Positions 7,782-17,657 of a stretch of DNA of 60,734 bases are shown in pieces (within the stretch, counting starts at the first letter, position 1; every line of letters starts with the position of its first letter). The DNA comes from Paracoccaceae bacterium (GTDB lineage Bacteria > Pseudomonadota > Alphaproteobacteria > Rhodobacterales > Rhodobacteraceae). The notes under the pieces are model-generated. The model was not told the origin of the DNA and did no database searches. It saw only the letters and a program-made list of their open reading frames with translations. The stretch spans positions 1 through 60,734 of the forward strand of contig JAQWQJ010000079.1 in assembly GCA_029244725.1 (NCBI GenBank), read 5' to 3'. Made by a program: the position numbers and the translations under genes.

Positions 7782-9493
7782 GAATTGCCAAGTTCTTCTA
7801 TGTCGAACGCATAAAGATCATCTGCACCCTGTATGGCATGGGCAAACAATCCAACGTGCTCGGGCAATAATCGGTTTATGTAAAAACGCGCAAGCTTAGT
7901 GCGTGACCCATTTCCGGTTTCTGCTTCGGCTGCAAGCATGTGGTAATACCCTCCCAACACCCGCGCAAATCCAGTTAGATATGGCACCGCGCCGGCAAAG
8001 CGATCGTTCATCGTGCCGCTGGTCGCTAGCTTTTCGGTTGTGGCACGCAGTGCAACTGCCGCATGTCCAACCTGACTGGCCAGAACTCTGTTAGGTGCAG
8101 CCTCGACGTCAGCCTTTATTTCATCAATCAACGCGAATGTAGCAGCGCCGCCGTCCATCATTTTACGACCGACAAGATCCATCGCCTGTATGCCGTTGGT
8201 TCCTTCGTAGATCGCCGTCACACGAACATCGCGGCAGTACTGCGCCGCGCCAGTTTCCTCGATGAACCCCATGCCGCCGTGCACTTGCAGACCCATTTCA
8301 GACACTCGGATACCTGTATCTGTGCCAAAAGCCTTGTTAATCGGTGTAAGAAGTGCCGCGCGGTTTTTCCAATGCGCGTCACCCTTTGCATTGGCAAGAT
8401 CTATAGCCATCGCGCAGCTAAGCGCGATTGCGCGTGATGCAAACACATCTGCCTTCATCGACAACAACATCCGGCGAACGTCGGCGTGATCGACGATGGT
8501 GCCACTGCCGCCCTCAATGGGGCTACGTCCTTGCTTGCGTTCCAGCGCAAAATTCAACGCGTGCTGATAGGCTCCTTCGGCACTTGAAAGACCCTGAACG
8601 CCGACTCCTAGCCGCGCATTGTTCATCATTGTAAACATGGTCGCCATACCTTTGTGCGGCTCCCCGACCAACCAACCCGTGGCGTTGTCATATTCCATCA
8701 CCGCAGTCGGGCTACCGTGCAGACCCATCTTATGTTCAAGCGACACGACCCTGAGCGAGTTTGCAATGCCAGGCTCACCGCTGTCGTCTGGGATAAACTT
8801 TGGAACCATGAACAGGCTAATGCCCTTGGTGCCAGCGACCCCGTCGGGAAGTCGCGCCAAAACTAGGTGGCAAACGTTTGCGGTGAAATCATTGTCACCC
8901 CAACTGATAAATATCTTTTGACCCGAAACGGCATAACTGCCGTCATCATTCGGCACAGCGCGAGAGGACAGAGCACCTACATCAGAACCGGCCTGCGGCT
9001 CTGTCAGGTTCATTGTTCCGTTCCACTCGCCGCTGATTAGTTTTGGCAGATAGATGGCCTTAAGTTGATCGCTCGCATGATGTTCAAGCGCTTCGATTTG
9101 ACCTTGGCTCATCAACGGGTTCAGCTCTAACGACAGACACGCGCTGCCCATCATTTCATTCACCGCCGTAGTAACGGTCATCGGCAATCCCATGCCGCCA
9201 TTTTCTGGCAAAGCTGCCATTCCAACCCAACCGCCATCGGCGATCTGCTGATATCCTTCAGCGTAACCCGGGGATGTTCGTACAACTCCGTTTTCCAGAA
9301 CTGCAGGCTCTAAGTCGCCCGAACGCTGCAATGGGGCCAAGACCTGTTCACACAATTTTGCGGCTTCATTCAGGATGGCATCCGTCAGTTCCAGCGAAAT
9401 GTCTTCAAACTTTTCGGTCTCAGAAAGTCGCTCAAGACCAACAACATGCTCAAACAAAAAGTTAAAATCATTAACTGGGGCACGGTAGGTCAT
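7778..9493 (-). CDS. Acyl-CoA dehydrogenase, DmdC-like
   Basis: An FAD enzyme of 571 residues that oxidises an acyl-CoA to the enoyl-CoA and passes electrons to ETF. It has the N-terminal helical, middle (MNLTEPQAGSDVGALSS) and C-terminal domains, the catalytic-loop pattern YEGTNGIQAMDLVGRK, and a long C-terminal extension typical of the ~590-residue subgroup. From the N-terminus (MTYRAPV...) and overall pattern it resembles 3-methylmercaptopropionyl-CoA dehydrogenase (DmdC) of the DMSP demethylation pathway, but that subgroup also holds general enzymes, and no dmdA, B or D is here. Start at 9493 follows AGGAG. First gene of an operon with the MBL hydrolase and DUF6173 genes. Confidence 0.88.
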   Translation of the reverse strand: MTYRAPVNDFNFLFEHVVGLERLSETEKFEDISLELTDAILNEAAKLCEQVLAPLQRSGDLEPAVLENGVVRTSPGYAEGYQQIADGGWVGMAALPENGGMGLPMTVTTAVNEMMGSACLSLELNPLMSQGQIEALEHHASDQLKAIYLPKLISGEWNGTMNLTEPQAGSDVGALSSRAVPNDDGSYAVSGQKIFISWGDNDFTANVCHLVLARLPDGVAGTKGISLFMVPKFIPDDSGEPGIANSLRVVSLEHKMGLHGSPTAVMEYDNATGWLVGEPHKGMATMFTMMNNARLGVGVQGLSSAEGAYQHALNFALERKQGRSPIEGGSGTIVDHADVRRMLLSMKADVFASRAIALSCAMAIDLANAKGDAHWKNRAALLTPINKAFGTDTGIRVSEMGLQVHGGMGFIEETGAAQYCRDVRVTAIYEGTNGIQAMDLVGRKMMDGGAATFALIDEIKADVEAAPNRVLASQVGHAAVALRATTEKLATSGTMNDRFAGAVPYLTGFARVLGGYYHMLAAEAETGNGSRTKLARFYINRLLPEHVGLFAHAIQGADDLYAFDIEELGNS

Positions 9494-9611
9494 ATGTTCT
9501 CCTGCGCTGATCGCTTGGCATTGTTCGCATCGGGCGGTATCACCATCCCATTCGCGGCGAACCTAACTTGCCTTCCAACAGCATCAACGAAAACCCTACG
9601 TCATCAGCAAA

Positions 9612-10562
9612 ATGTCAAAAATTGAAACCCAAGTTCTGCCAGAAACCGACACGGGCCTTTCGACCGCAGTTGATGTGCTCGCTCAAGGTGGCTTGGTTTC
9701 GTTCGCAACCGAGACTGTGTACGGGCTGGGCGCTGATGCCACGAACGACAAAGCGGTTGCACGTATCTTCGAGGCAAAAGGACGTCCGCAGTTTAATCCG
9801 CTGATCGCGCATGTCGCGGATATTGGAATGGCCAAAGAGTTTGTCGAGTGGTCCGATGAAGCAGATAAACTGGCCGAGGCTTTTTGGCCCGGCCCCCTGT
9901 CTTTGGTTCTCCCTTTGAAGGAAAACTCAGGTATTTCACCGCTTGTGACGGCGGGTCTTTCCAGTCTTGCGGTTCGATTGCCAGCACATCCACTTGCGCG
10001 TCAGATGCTGGCAAAACTGAGCAAGCCGGTCGCTGCACCATCTGCCAATATCTCAGGCAAGATAAGCCCGACGAGTGTGGTCCATGTCCTTGCCGGATTG
10101 GATGGCAAAATCGAAGCCCTACTAGACGGTGGAAACTGTAATGTCGGTTTGGAATCTACGATCATTGGCTTGATCGACGCACCTGCACTGTTTCGACCTG
10201 GTGGCGTGCCGGTTGAGGCGATAGAAAGCGTACTTGGCGTCCGGCTTGCGGTCGATACGTCACCTGAAACGTTGATCGCACCTGGGCAGATGACGTCGCA
10301 CTACGCCCCGGGCGCGTCGGTTCGTTTGAACGCAACTAAGTGGCACGCCGGCGAGCTTCGGCTTGGGTTCGGGCCTATAGAGTGTGATCTCAACTTGTCA
10401 GAAACGGGCGATATGGTCGAAGCTGCTGCAAATCTGTTTCACCATCTCCACGCACTGGATTCACGCGATGGCAAATCAATTGCCGTATCGCCCATTCCGC
10501 AATCAGGTCTTGGAGCAGCCATAAACGATAGATTGGAAAGGGCCGCAGCCCCGAGGTCTTAG
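9612..10562 (+). CDS. L-threonylcarbamoyladenylate synthase (Sua5/YrdC)
   Basis: Makes threonylcarbamoyl-AMP from threonine, bicarbonate and ATP for the t6A modification at position 37 of ANN-decoding tRNAs. The 316-residue protein has the YrdC domain (GGLVSFATETVYGLGADA, then KGRPQFNPLIAHV and the KPVAAPSANISGKISPT motif) followed by a Sua5-type C-terminal domain linked by SPETLIAPGQMTSHYAPG. It is therefore the long Sua5 form, not the short TsaC. The ATG at 9612 is used. Its 3' end overlaps the convergent yqgE gene by four bases. Confidence 0.93.
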   Translation: MSKIETQVLPETDTGLSTAVDVLAQGGLVSFATETVYGLGADATNDKAVARIFEAKGRPQFNPLIAHVADIGMAKEFVEWSDEADKLAEAFWPGPLSLVLPLKENSGISPLVTAGLSSLAVRLPAHPLARQMLAKLSKPVAAPSANISGKISPTSVVHVLAGLDGKIEALLDGGNCNVGLESTIIGLIDAPALFRPGGVPVEAIESVLGVRLAVDTSPETLIAPGQMTSHYAPGASVRLNATKWHAGELRLGFGPIECDLNLSETGDMVEAAANLFHHLHALDSRDGKSIAVSPIPQSGLGAAINDRLERAAAPRS

Positions 10563-11134
10563 GCACGCCCACCTGAACCGGACAGGTGCATGGCGCTGAT
10601 GCCCATATTCTTTAGCGCGCCATTCCATTTAGCGTCATTATCGCTCGAGAACACCAATTCGCTGTCCGCCTCTGACGCCAACCAGCCATTATTTTGCAGC
10701 TCGCCCTCTAACTGACCTGGCCCCCAGCCGGCGTACCCCAGTGCCATAAGCGACTGGCTAGGCCCGTCTCCTTGGGCCAAAGCCTCAAGTATTCCGACTG
10801 TGGCCGTCACACGATACCCACCGGGTATTTCCATGCTCGCCTCGTCTTCGTCGAAATCATCACTGTGCAAGACAAATCCGCGCCCTGTTTCAACTGGTCC
10901 GCCAAAATGAACTGGCGTGTCTTTGACTTGCCCTGTTGTGTGGACCTTCAGTTGGTCAAGTAATTCGGGGAATTTCACCTCATCCGCGCATTTATTGACG
11001 ATCAAGCCCATAGAGCCTTCGGACGAGTGAGAGCAAACCAAAATAACCGACTTTTCAAACCTCGGATCGCCCATATCGGGCATTGCGATGAGTAGTTTTC
11101 CGGTTAGGTCGGTGATTTCGTTTAACATGGGCAT
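10559..11134 (-). CDS. YqgE/AlgH family protein
   Basis: A 191-residue UPF0301 protein. The family patterns LTGKLLIAMPDMGDPRFEKS near the start, GLIVNK, and VHFGGPV in the middle, and GYAGWGPGQLEGEL toward the end are all present. The biochemical role of the family is not settled. Two possible ATG starts lie two codons apart; the first is reported. It overlaps the end of the convergent sua5 gene and diverges from the DsbD-N-like gene across about 115 bp. Confidence 0.9.
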   Translation of the reverse strand: MPMLNEITDLTGKLLIAMPDMGDPRFEKSVILVCSHSSEGSMGLIVNKCADEVKFPELLDQLKVHTTGQVKDTPVHFGGPVETGRGFVLHSDDFDEDEASMEIPGGYRVTATVGILEALAQGDGPSQSLMALGYAGWGPGQLEGELQNNGWLASEADSELVFSSDNDAKWNGALKNMGISAMHLSGSGGRA

Positions 11135-11250
11135 GCTTTGAAACTAACGACTAGCTAGGTAACTTCAAGATCACAATCAGATGAACGGCTGAAAAATGCC
11201 CTCGCTCTTTGTCGCAGTAATTGCCATCTAAAGGGAAAGGAGCTTTTAAC

Positions 11251-12057
11251 TTGTTCATCCACACCCTGAAATCGTGCATAGCTGCCGCGTTTATTGGTCT
11301 GCCCTCTTTGGCAGTTGCCATGGATAGCCCAGTGGAGCTGACGGTTTTGGACGGCTGGAGACAATCTGATGGAACCCACATCGCGGCGATAAAGCTAGAG
11401 CTTGAGGAAGGGTGGAAAACCTATTGGCGTAAACCCGGCGACGCTGGCATCCCACCACGTTTTGACTTTTTGGGATCAAGCAACTTAGTCGATTTTTCGA
11501 TTAATTGGCCTGCCCCAGTTGTTTTTGACCAAAGCGGAATGACTTCGGTTGGTTACAAAGATGTTGTGATTTTGCCGATCAAGTTATTTCCCAAAAATCC
11601 CAATCGCGATGTGCGCTTAAGGGGCACAATCGACATCGGCGTATGCAAAGATATCTGCTTACCGATCACCTTAGATATCAACGCCAAACTAGAATCTGAC
11701 GAAACCAAAAAGTCGCCGGTAATAGGTGCGGCGCTCGCGTCTATTCCCTTCACCGAGGAAGAAGCGGGCGTACAAAGCGCGGTCTGCAAACTGTCTACGG
11801 ATGGCGGAAGCTTGATTGTTTCAACGACGGTGGAAATGCCTTCGGCCGGCGGTGAAGAATACGTAATCATCGAAAGCGTGAATGACGATCACTGGCTTTC
11901 TGAAGCGAAAACAAGCCGCAAGGGCAACGCGCTTACGTCTCAAAGTGCACTTGTTTCGCTCTCAGGTGGCGCTGTCGCGATCAATCGGTCTGACATACGC
12001 ATCACCATTCTTGGGCGCGACCACGCAGTTGACGTGCAAGGCTGCACAGGTGGTTAA
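11251..12057 (+). CDS. Secreted DsbD N-terminal-domain-like protein
   Basis: A periplasmic protein of about 268 residues with a signal peptide (hydrophobic stretch ending LPSLAVAMD) and a fold like the N-terminal domain of the disulfide reductase DsbD, including the cysteine pair in GVCKDICLP and the family motif GDAGIPPRFDF upstream. It lacks the membrane and thioredoxin parts of full DsbD, so it would need a partner or work alone in thiol exchange. I chose the TTG at 11251 because AAAGGAGC lies at good distance before it; a TTG at 11221 is also possible. The 3' end overlaps the convergent RND gene by four bases. Confidence 0.82.
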   Translation: MFIHTLKSCIAAAFIGLPSLAVAMDSPVELTVLDGWRQSDGTHIAAIKLELEEGWKTYWRKPGDAGIPPRFDFLGSSNLVDFSINWPAPVVFDQSGMTSVGYKDVVILPIKLFPKNPNRDVRLRGTIDIGVCKDICLPITLDINAKLESDETKKSPVIGAALASIPFTEEEAGVQSAVCKLSTDGGSLIVSTTVEMPSAGGEEYVIIESVNDDHWLSEAKTSRKGNALTSQSALVSLSGGAVAINRSDIRITILGRDHAVDVQGCTGG

Positions 12058-15000
12058 CCCAGACCGCGCTTCTTGCTCGGTCTGAACAAGAACTGGCCTA
12101 CCAACCACGCGACTATCGCAACAATCAAAGATCCAGAAACAAACAGCGCGAACGCTATCGGCGTTGTTGTGACCGAGCCGAAAAACGGCACAAGCGAAAC
12201 CATAGTGTCGGGCATCGCACCGCTAAACAAAACGCTTCCCAATGTCACCAAACCCCATGCAAGGGATACAAGTGTTGCAATCTGTACCAACATCTTTGGC
12301 ATTCGCGCCTTTGTGCCGGTTGCCATCATGCGCCGGTAGGCAACAAATTCAGTCAAAACGTCCCGTTGGATGGCAATCAGCGATGGGACAACAACCAGAA
12401 CTAAGACCATGCCAAACCCAAGTCCAAAGACCAGTGTTATGACGGTGGGCTTAAGGAACTGTGCCTGCGCGGATGCTTCAAACAACAACGGAGTAAGGCC
12501 GAGAATAGTCGTCAATGTTGTTAGCAGGACCGGTCGCAAGCGATCCGATGCACCATCGATGATGGACGGTATCAAGCCGCGATCCTCGGCGTATTCGTCA
12601 ATTGTGGTCACCAACACGATCGAGTCGTTGATAATGATCCCCGTCATCCCAAGCAATCCAACGACCGAGAACAATGACAGCGGCACACCCATTGCACCAT
12701 GGCCATAGATCGCGCCAATCAGTCCGAATGGAATGACTGACATGACCACGATAGGTCTCGTCCAGCTTGAGAACACCCATGACAACACAAGATATATTCC
12801 AAGAAGGCACAAAATTAGGCCTGTAAGTGCATCATTCAAAAAGCTCTGCTCCTGCTCGGCCAAACCAGACATGCGCCAATCAACTTGGTACTTCGCTGCG
12901 ATCTCAGGCAGGGTTGTCGTCTCTAGTGCCTCGGTGATTTCGTTGGCCATTTCGGCGTTTTCTTCATCGATATCGCCTGTAACCGATATCAACCTGACCC
13001 CGTTTTCACGCAACACGGTTGAAAACCCTGTCCGCGTTTCAACGGTTACAATATCGGCCAATGGCACATATCCACCCTGAGGTTTTCGCATGTGCGTGCG
13101 GTCCAGAAAGTCGGCTGTCAACTCATCGGCCGGCAGCTCAACGACGATTGAGGCGCTGCGTCCTTGAACTGGGTAGGTTGCAGCCTCCACCCCGCCCAAG
13201 CGGTTGCGCAATGATTTGCCAAGGGCGTCAATTGTAAAGCCAAGCGCCTGACCCTTTGGTGTCAGCTCTAGGACCAACTCGTCTTTATCGTACGCTAGAT
13301 TATCCTCAACCGCTGAGACCTCGGGATATTGAAGCAATGCTTCTTGTAGCGCGTTTGAAGCAGCCTTCAGAACGGTCGCGTCTACCCCAAGCAGTTGAAC
13401 ATCAAGCGCGTCGCCACCCGGTCCAGCGCGGCCACCGCGAAAGGTCACTGTTTCTGTCCGAGGGACTTGTTGTACCTCGGCTTGAAGCTGCGATACAAAT
13501 GTGAAGCTGGAATAAGGGCGGCGGTCTGGATCGATCAACTCAATCGTAATAGCCCCAAGAAGATCGGCGTCTTTATCGCTTGCGCCTGCCAATCCTCGAC
13601 CCGCGTTTCCACCAATCTGGGAAACGACGTAATGGACTGGATTGACGCCATGTTCAGCCTCAAGGGCCTCGCCAACAGCATCAACAGCGCGCTGCATTTC
13701 CTGCATCATCGCAAAGGCGTCAGCACGATCAGCACCGTTGGCCATTGAGAAGTTGCCCGTCACAGAGCCCTGTTCTGGCGCATTGAAGAACCGCCACTGC
13801 ACTTTACCCGTGAAGATGCCACTGACCTGCATAACCAACAACAAAATCACGCCAGCCATGACCGGATAACGCAAGAAAATAACGGCCGCCATAAAGCGGC
13901 GGAAAATCACTTCTCGAAACCATCTGAACCCGCGATTAACGACCCGCGATGGCAGATCGTACCAATGTTCCTTAGCCGTGTGTTTCAACGCATGTGCCAT
14001 GTGGTTTGGCAAAATAAGGAAGCATTCGATCAACGACGCGGCTAATACGGCGATAACGGTGAACGGAATGTCATCAATTAGATCGCCAAAGCGCCCACCG
14101 ACAGACGTCAGGGCAAAAAAGGCAATGATTGTTGTTAGCGTCGCCGCGAATACCGGAAGCGCCATGCGTTTGGCGGCACGTTCAGCCGCTTGCACGGGAT
14201 GTTCTCCCAATCGGCGCGCGCGAAAATCTGCGTGCTCACCCACAACAATCGCGTCATCAACCACAATTCCCAGCGTTATAATAAGCGCAAAAATCGAGAT
14301 CACATTGAAGGTCAAACCGGCGAAATACATAATTGAGATCGTCGCAAACATCGCGACGGGAATACCCGCAGCCACCCAAAGGGCGGTTCGCGCGTTGAGG
14401 AACAAAAACAGCAACAACAGAACAAGCCCGAGACCCATCAGCCCGTTCTCAAGAAGAATGTTAAGGCGGTCCGAGATCGCCTCGGCCCGCGTGTTTATCA
14501 GCTCAATTCGCCCTCCAGCGGGCAAAAGACCCTCCATCTCGGCGGCCAGTTTTTCAACCTGTTCCTGAATGGCGATAGAGTCGCCAGCAGCCGAGCGTTG
14601 AACGTTCACAAAGACGGCTGCATCTTCGCCGACGTAATAGCTGACATTGCGATCAATGCCCTCGGTTCGGACGGCAGCGACATCCCCGACTGTCAGTTTG
14701 GTGCCATCAGCGGCAAGACGAAGCACAACTTCTTCGATCTGATCTGCGCTGCGTTTTTCGACACCAGTTCGCACGCGTGCATTTGCGCCTGTCACATCGC
14801 CAGCAGGGTCAGCATCGACCTCTTCGGCGATAGCGCTTGCGATTTGGCTTAGTGTAATATCGTGGCGTATTAGGTTTGCCGAGGTCACCTCGACAACGGT
14901 TTTGGGGGCCACAACGCCCCGCACTGTCGTACGTGTAACACCTTGGGCGAACAGCTTAATAACCATTTCGTCCGCGAAGCGCGCAAGTTGTTCAACGGCG

Positions 15001-15458
15001 ATGGGTCCCGTTATCACAACATCTGTCACAGGATCACGCCAGTTGCCGCGTTGAACCCTTGCGTCGTCTGCCTCTGACGGAAGGTTATTGAGTGCGTCTA
15101 CCGTGCCCTGAACATCATCCGCAGCGCGCGCCATATCCCAACCCGGCTCAAATTCCAGCCGAATGGACGCACTGCCCTCTCTTGAAGTCGCAGAGCTAGA
15201 TTCAACCCCCTCAACCGCAAGCAAAGCAGGTTCAACGATTTGGACAATGGCTGAATCCACGTCCTCGGCACCGGCACCGTCCCATGCATAGGAAACGGAT
15301 ACAGTGTCCAAAACCACGTCAGGGAAAAATTGCGATCGCATCTTCGGAAGCGTCGTCAATCCGGCCGCAAGCAGAACCACCAGCAATAGGTTCGCAATGG
15401 TTCCGTGGCGCGTGAAATAAGCCAACACACCTTTTGAATCGTTGTGGACTCTAGCCAT
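12054..15458 (-). CDS. RND-family efflux pump, inner-membrane transporter
   Basis: A 1134-residue AcrB-type proton-driven exporter with the twofold repeat of six membrane segments and two large periplasmic loops. The proton-relay aspartates are seen in GIVVDDAIVVGEHA in segment 4, and the second half carries IINDSIVLVTTI. It starts four bases after the adaptor gene upstream, so the two form an operon. No outer-membrane factor gene is nearby; a TolC-like protein elsewhere would complete the pump. Adaptor type and size fit drug or lipophilic compound export rather than heavy metals (no metal-binding Met/His motif seen). Substrate unknown. Confidence 0.93.
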   Translation of the reverse strand: MARVHNDSKGVLAYFTRHGTIANLLLVVLLAAGLTTLPKMRSQFFPDVVLDTVSVSYAWDGAGAEDVDSAIVQIVEPALLAVEGVESSSATSREGSASIRLEFEPGWDMARAADDVQGTVDALNNLPSEADDARVQRGNWRDPVTDVVITGPIAVEQLARFADEMVIKLFAQGVTRTTVRGVVAPKTVVEVTSANLIRHDITLSQIASAIAEEVDADPAGDVTGANARVRTGVEKRSADQIEEVVLRLAADGTKLTVGDVAAVRTEGIDRNVSYYVGEDAAVFVNVQRSAAGDSIAIQEQVEKLAAEMEGLLPAGGRIELINTRAEAISDRLNILLENGLMGLGLVLLLLFLFLNARTALWVAAGIPVAMFATISIMYFAGLTFNVISIFALIITLGIVVDDAIVVGEHADFRARRLGEHPVQAAERAAKRMALPVFAATLTTIIAFFALTSVGGRFGDLIDDIPFTVIAVLAASLIECFLILPNHMAHALKHTAKEHWYDLPSRVVNRGFRWFREVIFRRFMAAVIFLRYPVMAGVILLLVMQVSGIFTGKVQWRFFNAPEQGSVTGNFSMANGADRADAFAMMQEMQRAVDAVGEALEAEHGVNPVHYVVSQIGGNAGRGLAGASDKDADLLGAITIELIDPDRRPYSSFTFVSQLQAEVQQVPRTETVTFRGGRAGPGGDALDVQLLGVDATVLKAASNALQEALLQYPEVSAVEDNLAYDKDELVLELTPKGQALGFTIDALGKSLRNRLGGVEAATYPVQGRSASIVVELPADELTADFLDRTHMRKPQGGYVPLADIVTVETRTGFSTVLRENGVRLISVTGDIDEENAEMANEITEALETTTLPEIAAKYQVDWRMSGLAEQEQSFLNDALTGLILCLLGIYLVLSWVFSSWTRPIVVMSVIPFGLIGAIYGHGAMGVPLSLFSVVGLLGMTGIIINDSIVLVTTIDEYAEDRGLIPSIIDGASDRLRPVLLTTLTTILGLTPLLFEASAQAQFLKPTVITLVFGLGFGMVLVLVVVPSLIAIQRDVLTEFVAYRRMMATGTKARMPKMLVQIATLVSLAWGLVTLGSVLFSGAMPDTMVSLVPFFGSVTTTPIAFALFVSGSLIVAIVAWLVGQFLFRPSKKRGLG

Positions 15459-15461
15459 TGC

Positions 15462-17024
15462 TTAGTTCCCCATACGACTTTCCAGCCGCTCAACAGCTGC
15501 CTTGGGAACCAACGGTTCTGCCAGCATGCCTAACATCCGCTCTTTTGCAGTGGCAGGCATCGAGCTGTTTGAATTGATTGCGTCAATCAACTTTTGACGA
15601 CGCTCATCACTGATCTCAATCATTTCGCCGCCATCTTGTCCGCGCCCCTGCCCCTGCGCCAGCCCCTGGCCGTTGCGAGGCCGATCGACCTGCCCCTGAG
15701 ACGCCTCAGCCGTCGGCTGCTGCCTTTCCGCACTGGCGGCTATTTCTTCAACTTCGCTTTGCTCGAGAACTCGCACGCCAATTCCCGCACCAAGCAAGGG
15801 CGTTCTTTCAGCAACTATCTGTTGGCCTTCCAAGCCTTCAGACTTGACCAAAACATCATCACCCTGACGCCGGACAAGTTCAACGCTTACCGATGCCAAG
15901 CGGCCCTCTTCACCGACCGACAAAACGGCGCCGTCGCTGCCATAAGCCGAGGCTGGCAATCGCGTTACGTTTTCAACAGGAGGTTCCTGTACATTCACAG
16001 TCACAAAATCACCCGGCTTAAGGCCAATTGCCGTTTCCACAAATGCGTATACCAAACGGCCAGTTTGCCCCTCGCCTACGGCGGCGCTATCGCGGTCAAT
16101 GCGGCCCTTGCTGACCAGTTCCACGCCTCCGACATCCAATTTCACGTCAACGGGCGCCCGACGTATATTGCCATCTGCGCCCAGCAAGCGCGCATATTGC
16201 GCCGTGGAAATTCGGAACGAAACTTCGAGGCTATCCGGATCAATCAACTCACCCAGTTTTTCGTTCGTCGAGACCAATCGACCCTCAACAACATTCACGG
16301 CACTCAAGCTGCCAGAAAACCCTGCAGTAACCTCTGTGTCGGCCAACGCACGTTCAGCATCAGCAAGTGTAATATTTTGACGGGCCATTCGGGTTTGCGC
16401 CTGATCCACGCGTGCCGCGGCATTGGCCAAGGATTGGCGCTTGCCAAGAACAGCCGCTCGCGCCGTCGATGCCGTTAATTCGGCGGACTCAACTGCGGCC
16501 TCGGTCACTACTCCACGCTCACGCAAATCGTTTTGCCGCGTTAACGCCCTATCGCGAAGGGTTGCCTGCTCTTTGGCCGCGTCCAGTTCATCAGTGGCCA
16601 ATCCCAATGCGCGATTTGCATCGCGGACTTCTGCTTCGGCATCCAGAATGTCGGCCTTAACCCTCGCCAATTGCGCTTGGGCATCCAGTTGGTCGACCCG
16701 CGCCAATAATTGGCCGGCAGTGACGGATCCACCATCCTGAAATTCAGGGGACAAATACACCAATCGTCCACCACTCGCAGCTCTAATTTCCAAAGTTCTG
16801 GTACTGCTTACCTCGCCAAAGGCAGTCAGGATCGGGGCGATGGTTTCGGCTTCTGCGGTCACAACATTGACGGCAAAAACACGCTCGCGTGCCGGTGGTC
16901 GAAAACGTTCTTGCGATTGCGCCTTTTGTACGGCCCCAATCATGGTTTGTCCCGCGACGGCTAACAATCCAAGCGTCACTGCAAGTAAAAACAAACCGGT
17001 CAGGCTTTGGCGCAAAAACTTCAT
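15462..17024 (-). CDS. RND efflux periplasmic adaptor (HlyD/MFP family) with glycine/glutamine-rich tail
   Basis: Periplasmic link between the RND transporter and the outer membrane channel. The protein of 520 residues has an N-terminal membrane anchor (about residues 5-25), a lipoyl/barrel region, a long coiled-coil hairpin rich in Ala, Glu and Arg (about 90-200), a beta-barrel and a membrane-proximal domain. After about residue 425 it carries an unusual low-complexity stretch (GQGLAQGQGRGQDGG) and a charged helical end. The ATG at 17024 opens at the membrane anchor; the frame from 17060 adds 12 poorly conserved residues. First gene of a two-gene operon with the transporter. The tail is not part of the usual adaptor fold. 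Confidence 0.9.
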   Translation of the reverse strand: MKFLRQSLTGLFLLAVTLGLLAVAGQTMIGAVQKAQSQERFRPPARERVFAVNVVTAEAETIAPILTAFGEVSSTRTLEIRAASGGRLVYLSPEFQDGGSVTAGQLLARVDQLDAQAQLARVKADILDAEAEVRDANRALGLATDELDAAKEQATLRDRALTRQNDLRERGVVTEAAVESAELTASTARAAVLGKRQSLANAAARVDQAQTRMARQNITLADAERALADTEVTAGFSGSLSAVNVVEGRLVSTNEKLGELIDPDSLEVSFRISTAQYARLLGADGNIRRAPVDVKLDVGGVELVSKGRIDRDSAAVGEGQTGRLVYAFVETAIGLKPGDFVTVNVQEPPVENVTRLPASAYGSDGAVLSVGEEGRLASVSVELVRRQGDDVLVKSEGLEGQQIVAERTPLLGAGIGVRVLEQSEVEEIAASAERQQPTAEASQGQVDRPRNGQGLAQGQGRGQDGGEMIEISDERRQKLIDAINSNSSMPATAKERMLGMLAEPLVPKAAVERLESRMGN

Positions 17025-17107
17025 CGATATACTTTCTCTACGACAGGCTGTTGGCGCCAAAAAGACGAACCTGTCAGAATAACTTACGCATTATACGTTA
17101 GTCAGGA

Positions 17108-17650
17108 TCATTTCCGTCGCAATTTTTCTTCGAGTCGTGGAAAAATCTCAACAAAGTTACAAGGCAGATGCCGATAATCGAGTTGGTGCACCAGAATTTC
17201 GTCCCACGCATCCTTACAAGCACCCGGGCTACCTGGCAGGGCAAAAAGATACGTGCCTTGGGCAACGCCACCAGTTGCGCGACTTTGAACTGCACTGGTT
17301 CCGATTTTTTTCATGGAAACTATGGTGAATACGGTTGAAAAGGCTTCAATCTCTTTCTCGTAAACATCTCGATGGGCTTCCACGCTGACGTCACGGCCGG
17401 TCAATCCCGTGCCGCCGGTAGTTATGACGACATCAACATCCTTGTCTGCGCACCAAACGCGCAGCTTTTCTGCAATGTCATTTCTTTCGTCGGGCATGAT
17501 ATCGTGATGGGCGACCACGTGTCCGGCAGCTTCAATTCGATCAACCAAAACTTGCCCCGAGCGATCATCGGCTAGCGATCGACTGTCCGAGACTGTCAAA
17601 ACTGCAATGCGAACGGGCACAAATGGTTTGGTTTCATCAAATTTCGGCAT
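17108..17650 (-). CDS. moaB: Molybdenum cofactor biosynthesis protein MoaB
   Basis: A 180-residue MoaB/MogA-type protein acting on molybdopterin, probably in its adenylylation before molybdate insertion. Motifs: LTVSDSRSLADDRSG at the start, then VVITTGGTGLTGRDVSVEA and FALPGSPGACKDAWDEIL. The ATG at 17650 follows a GAGGT site. It lies 7 bp after the uracil-DNA glycosylase gene on the same strand and is probably co-transcribed with it. The other molybdopterin genes of the window, moaD and moaE, are about 11 kb away. Confidence 0.92.
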   Translation of the reverse strand: MPKFDETKPFVPVRIAVLTVSDSRSLADDRSGQVLVDRIEAAGHVVAHHDIMPDERNDIAEKLRVWCADKDVDVVITTGGTGLTGRDVSVEAHRDVYEKEIEAFSTVFTIVSMKKIGTSAVQSRATGGVAQGTYLFALPGSPGACKDAWDEILVHQLDYRHLPCNFVEIFPRLEEKLRRK

Positions 17651-17657
17651 TGGTACC

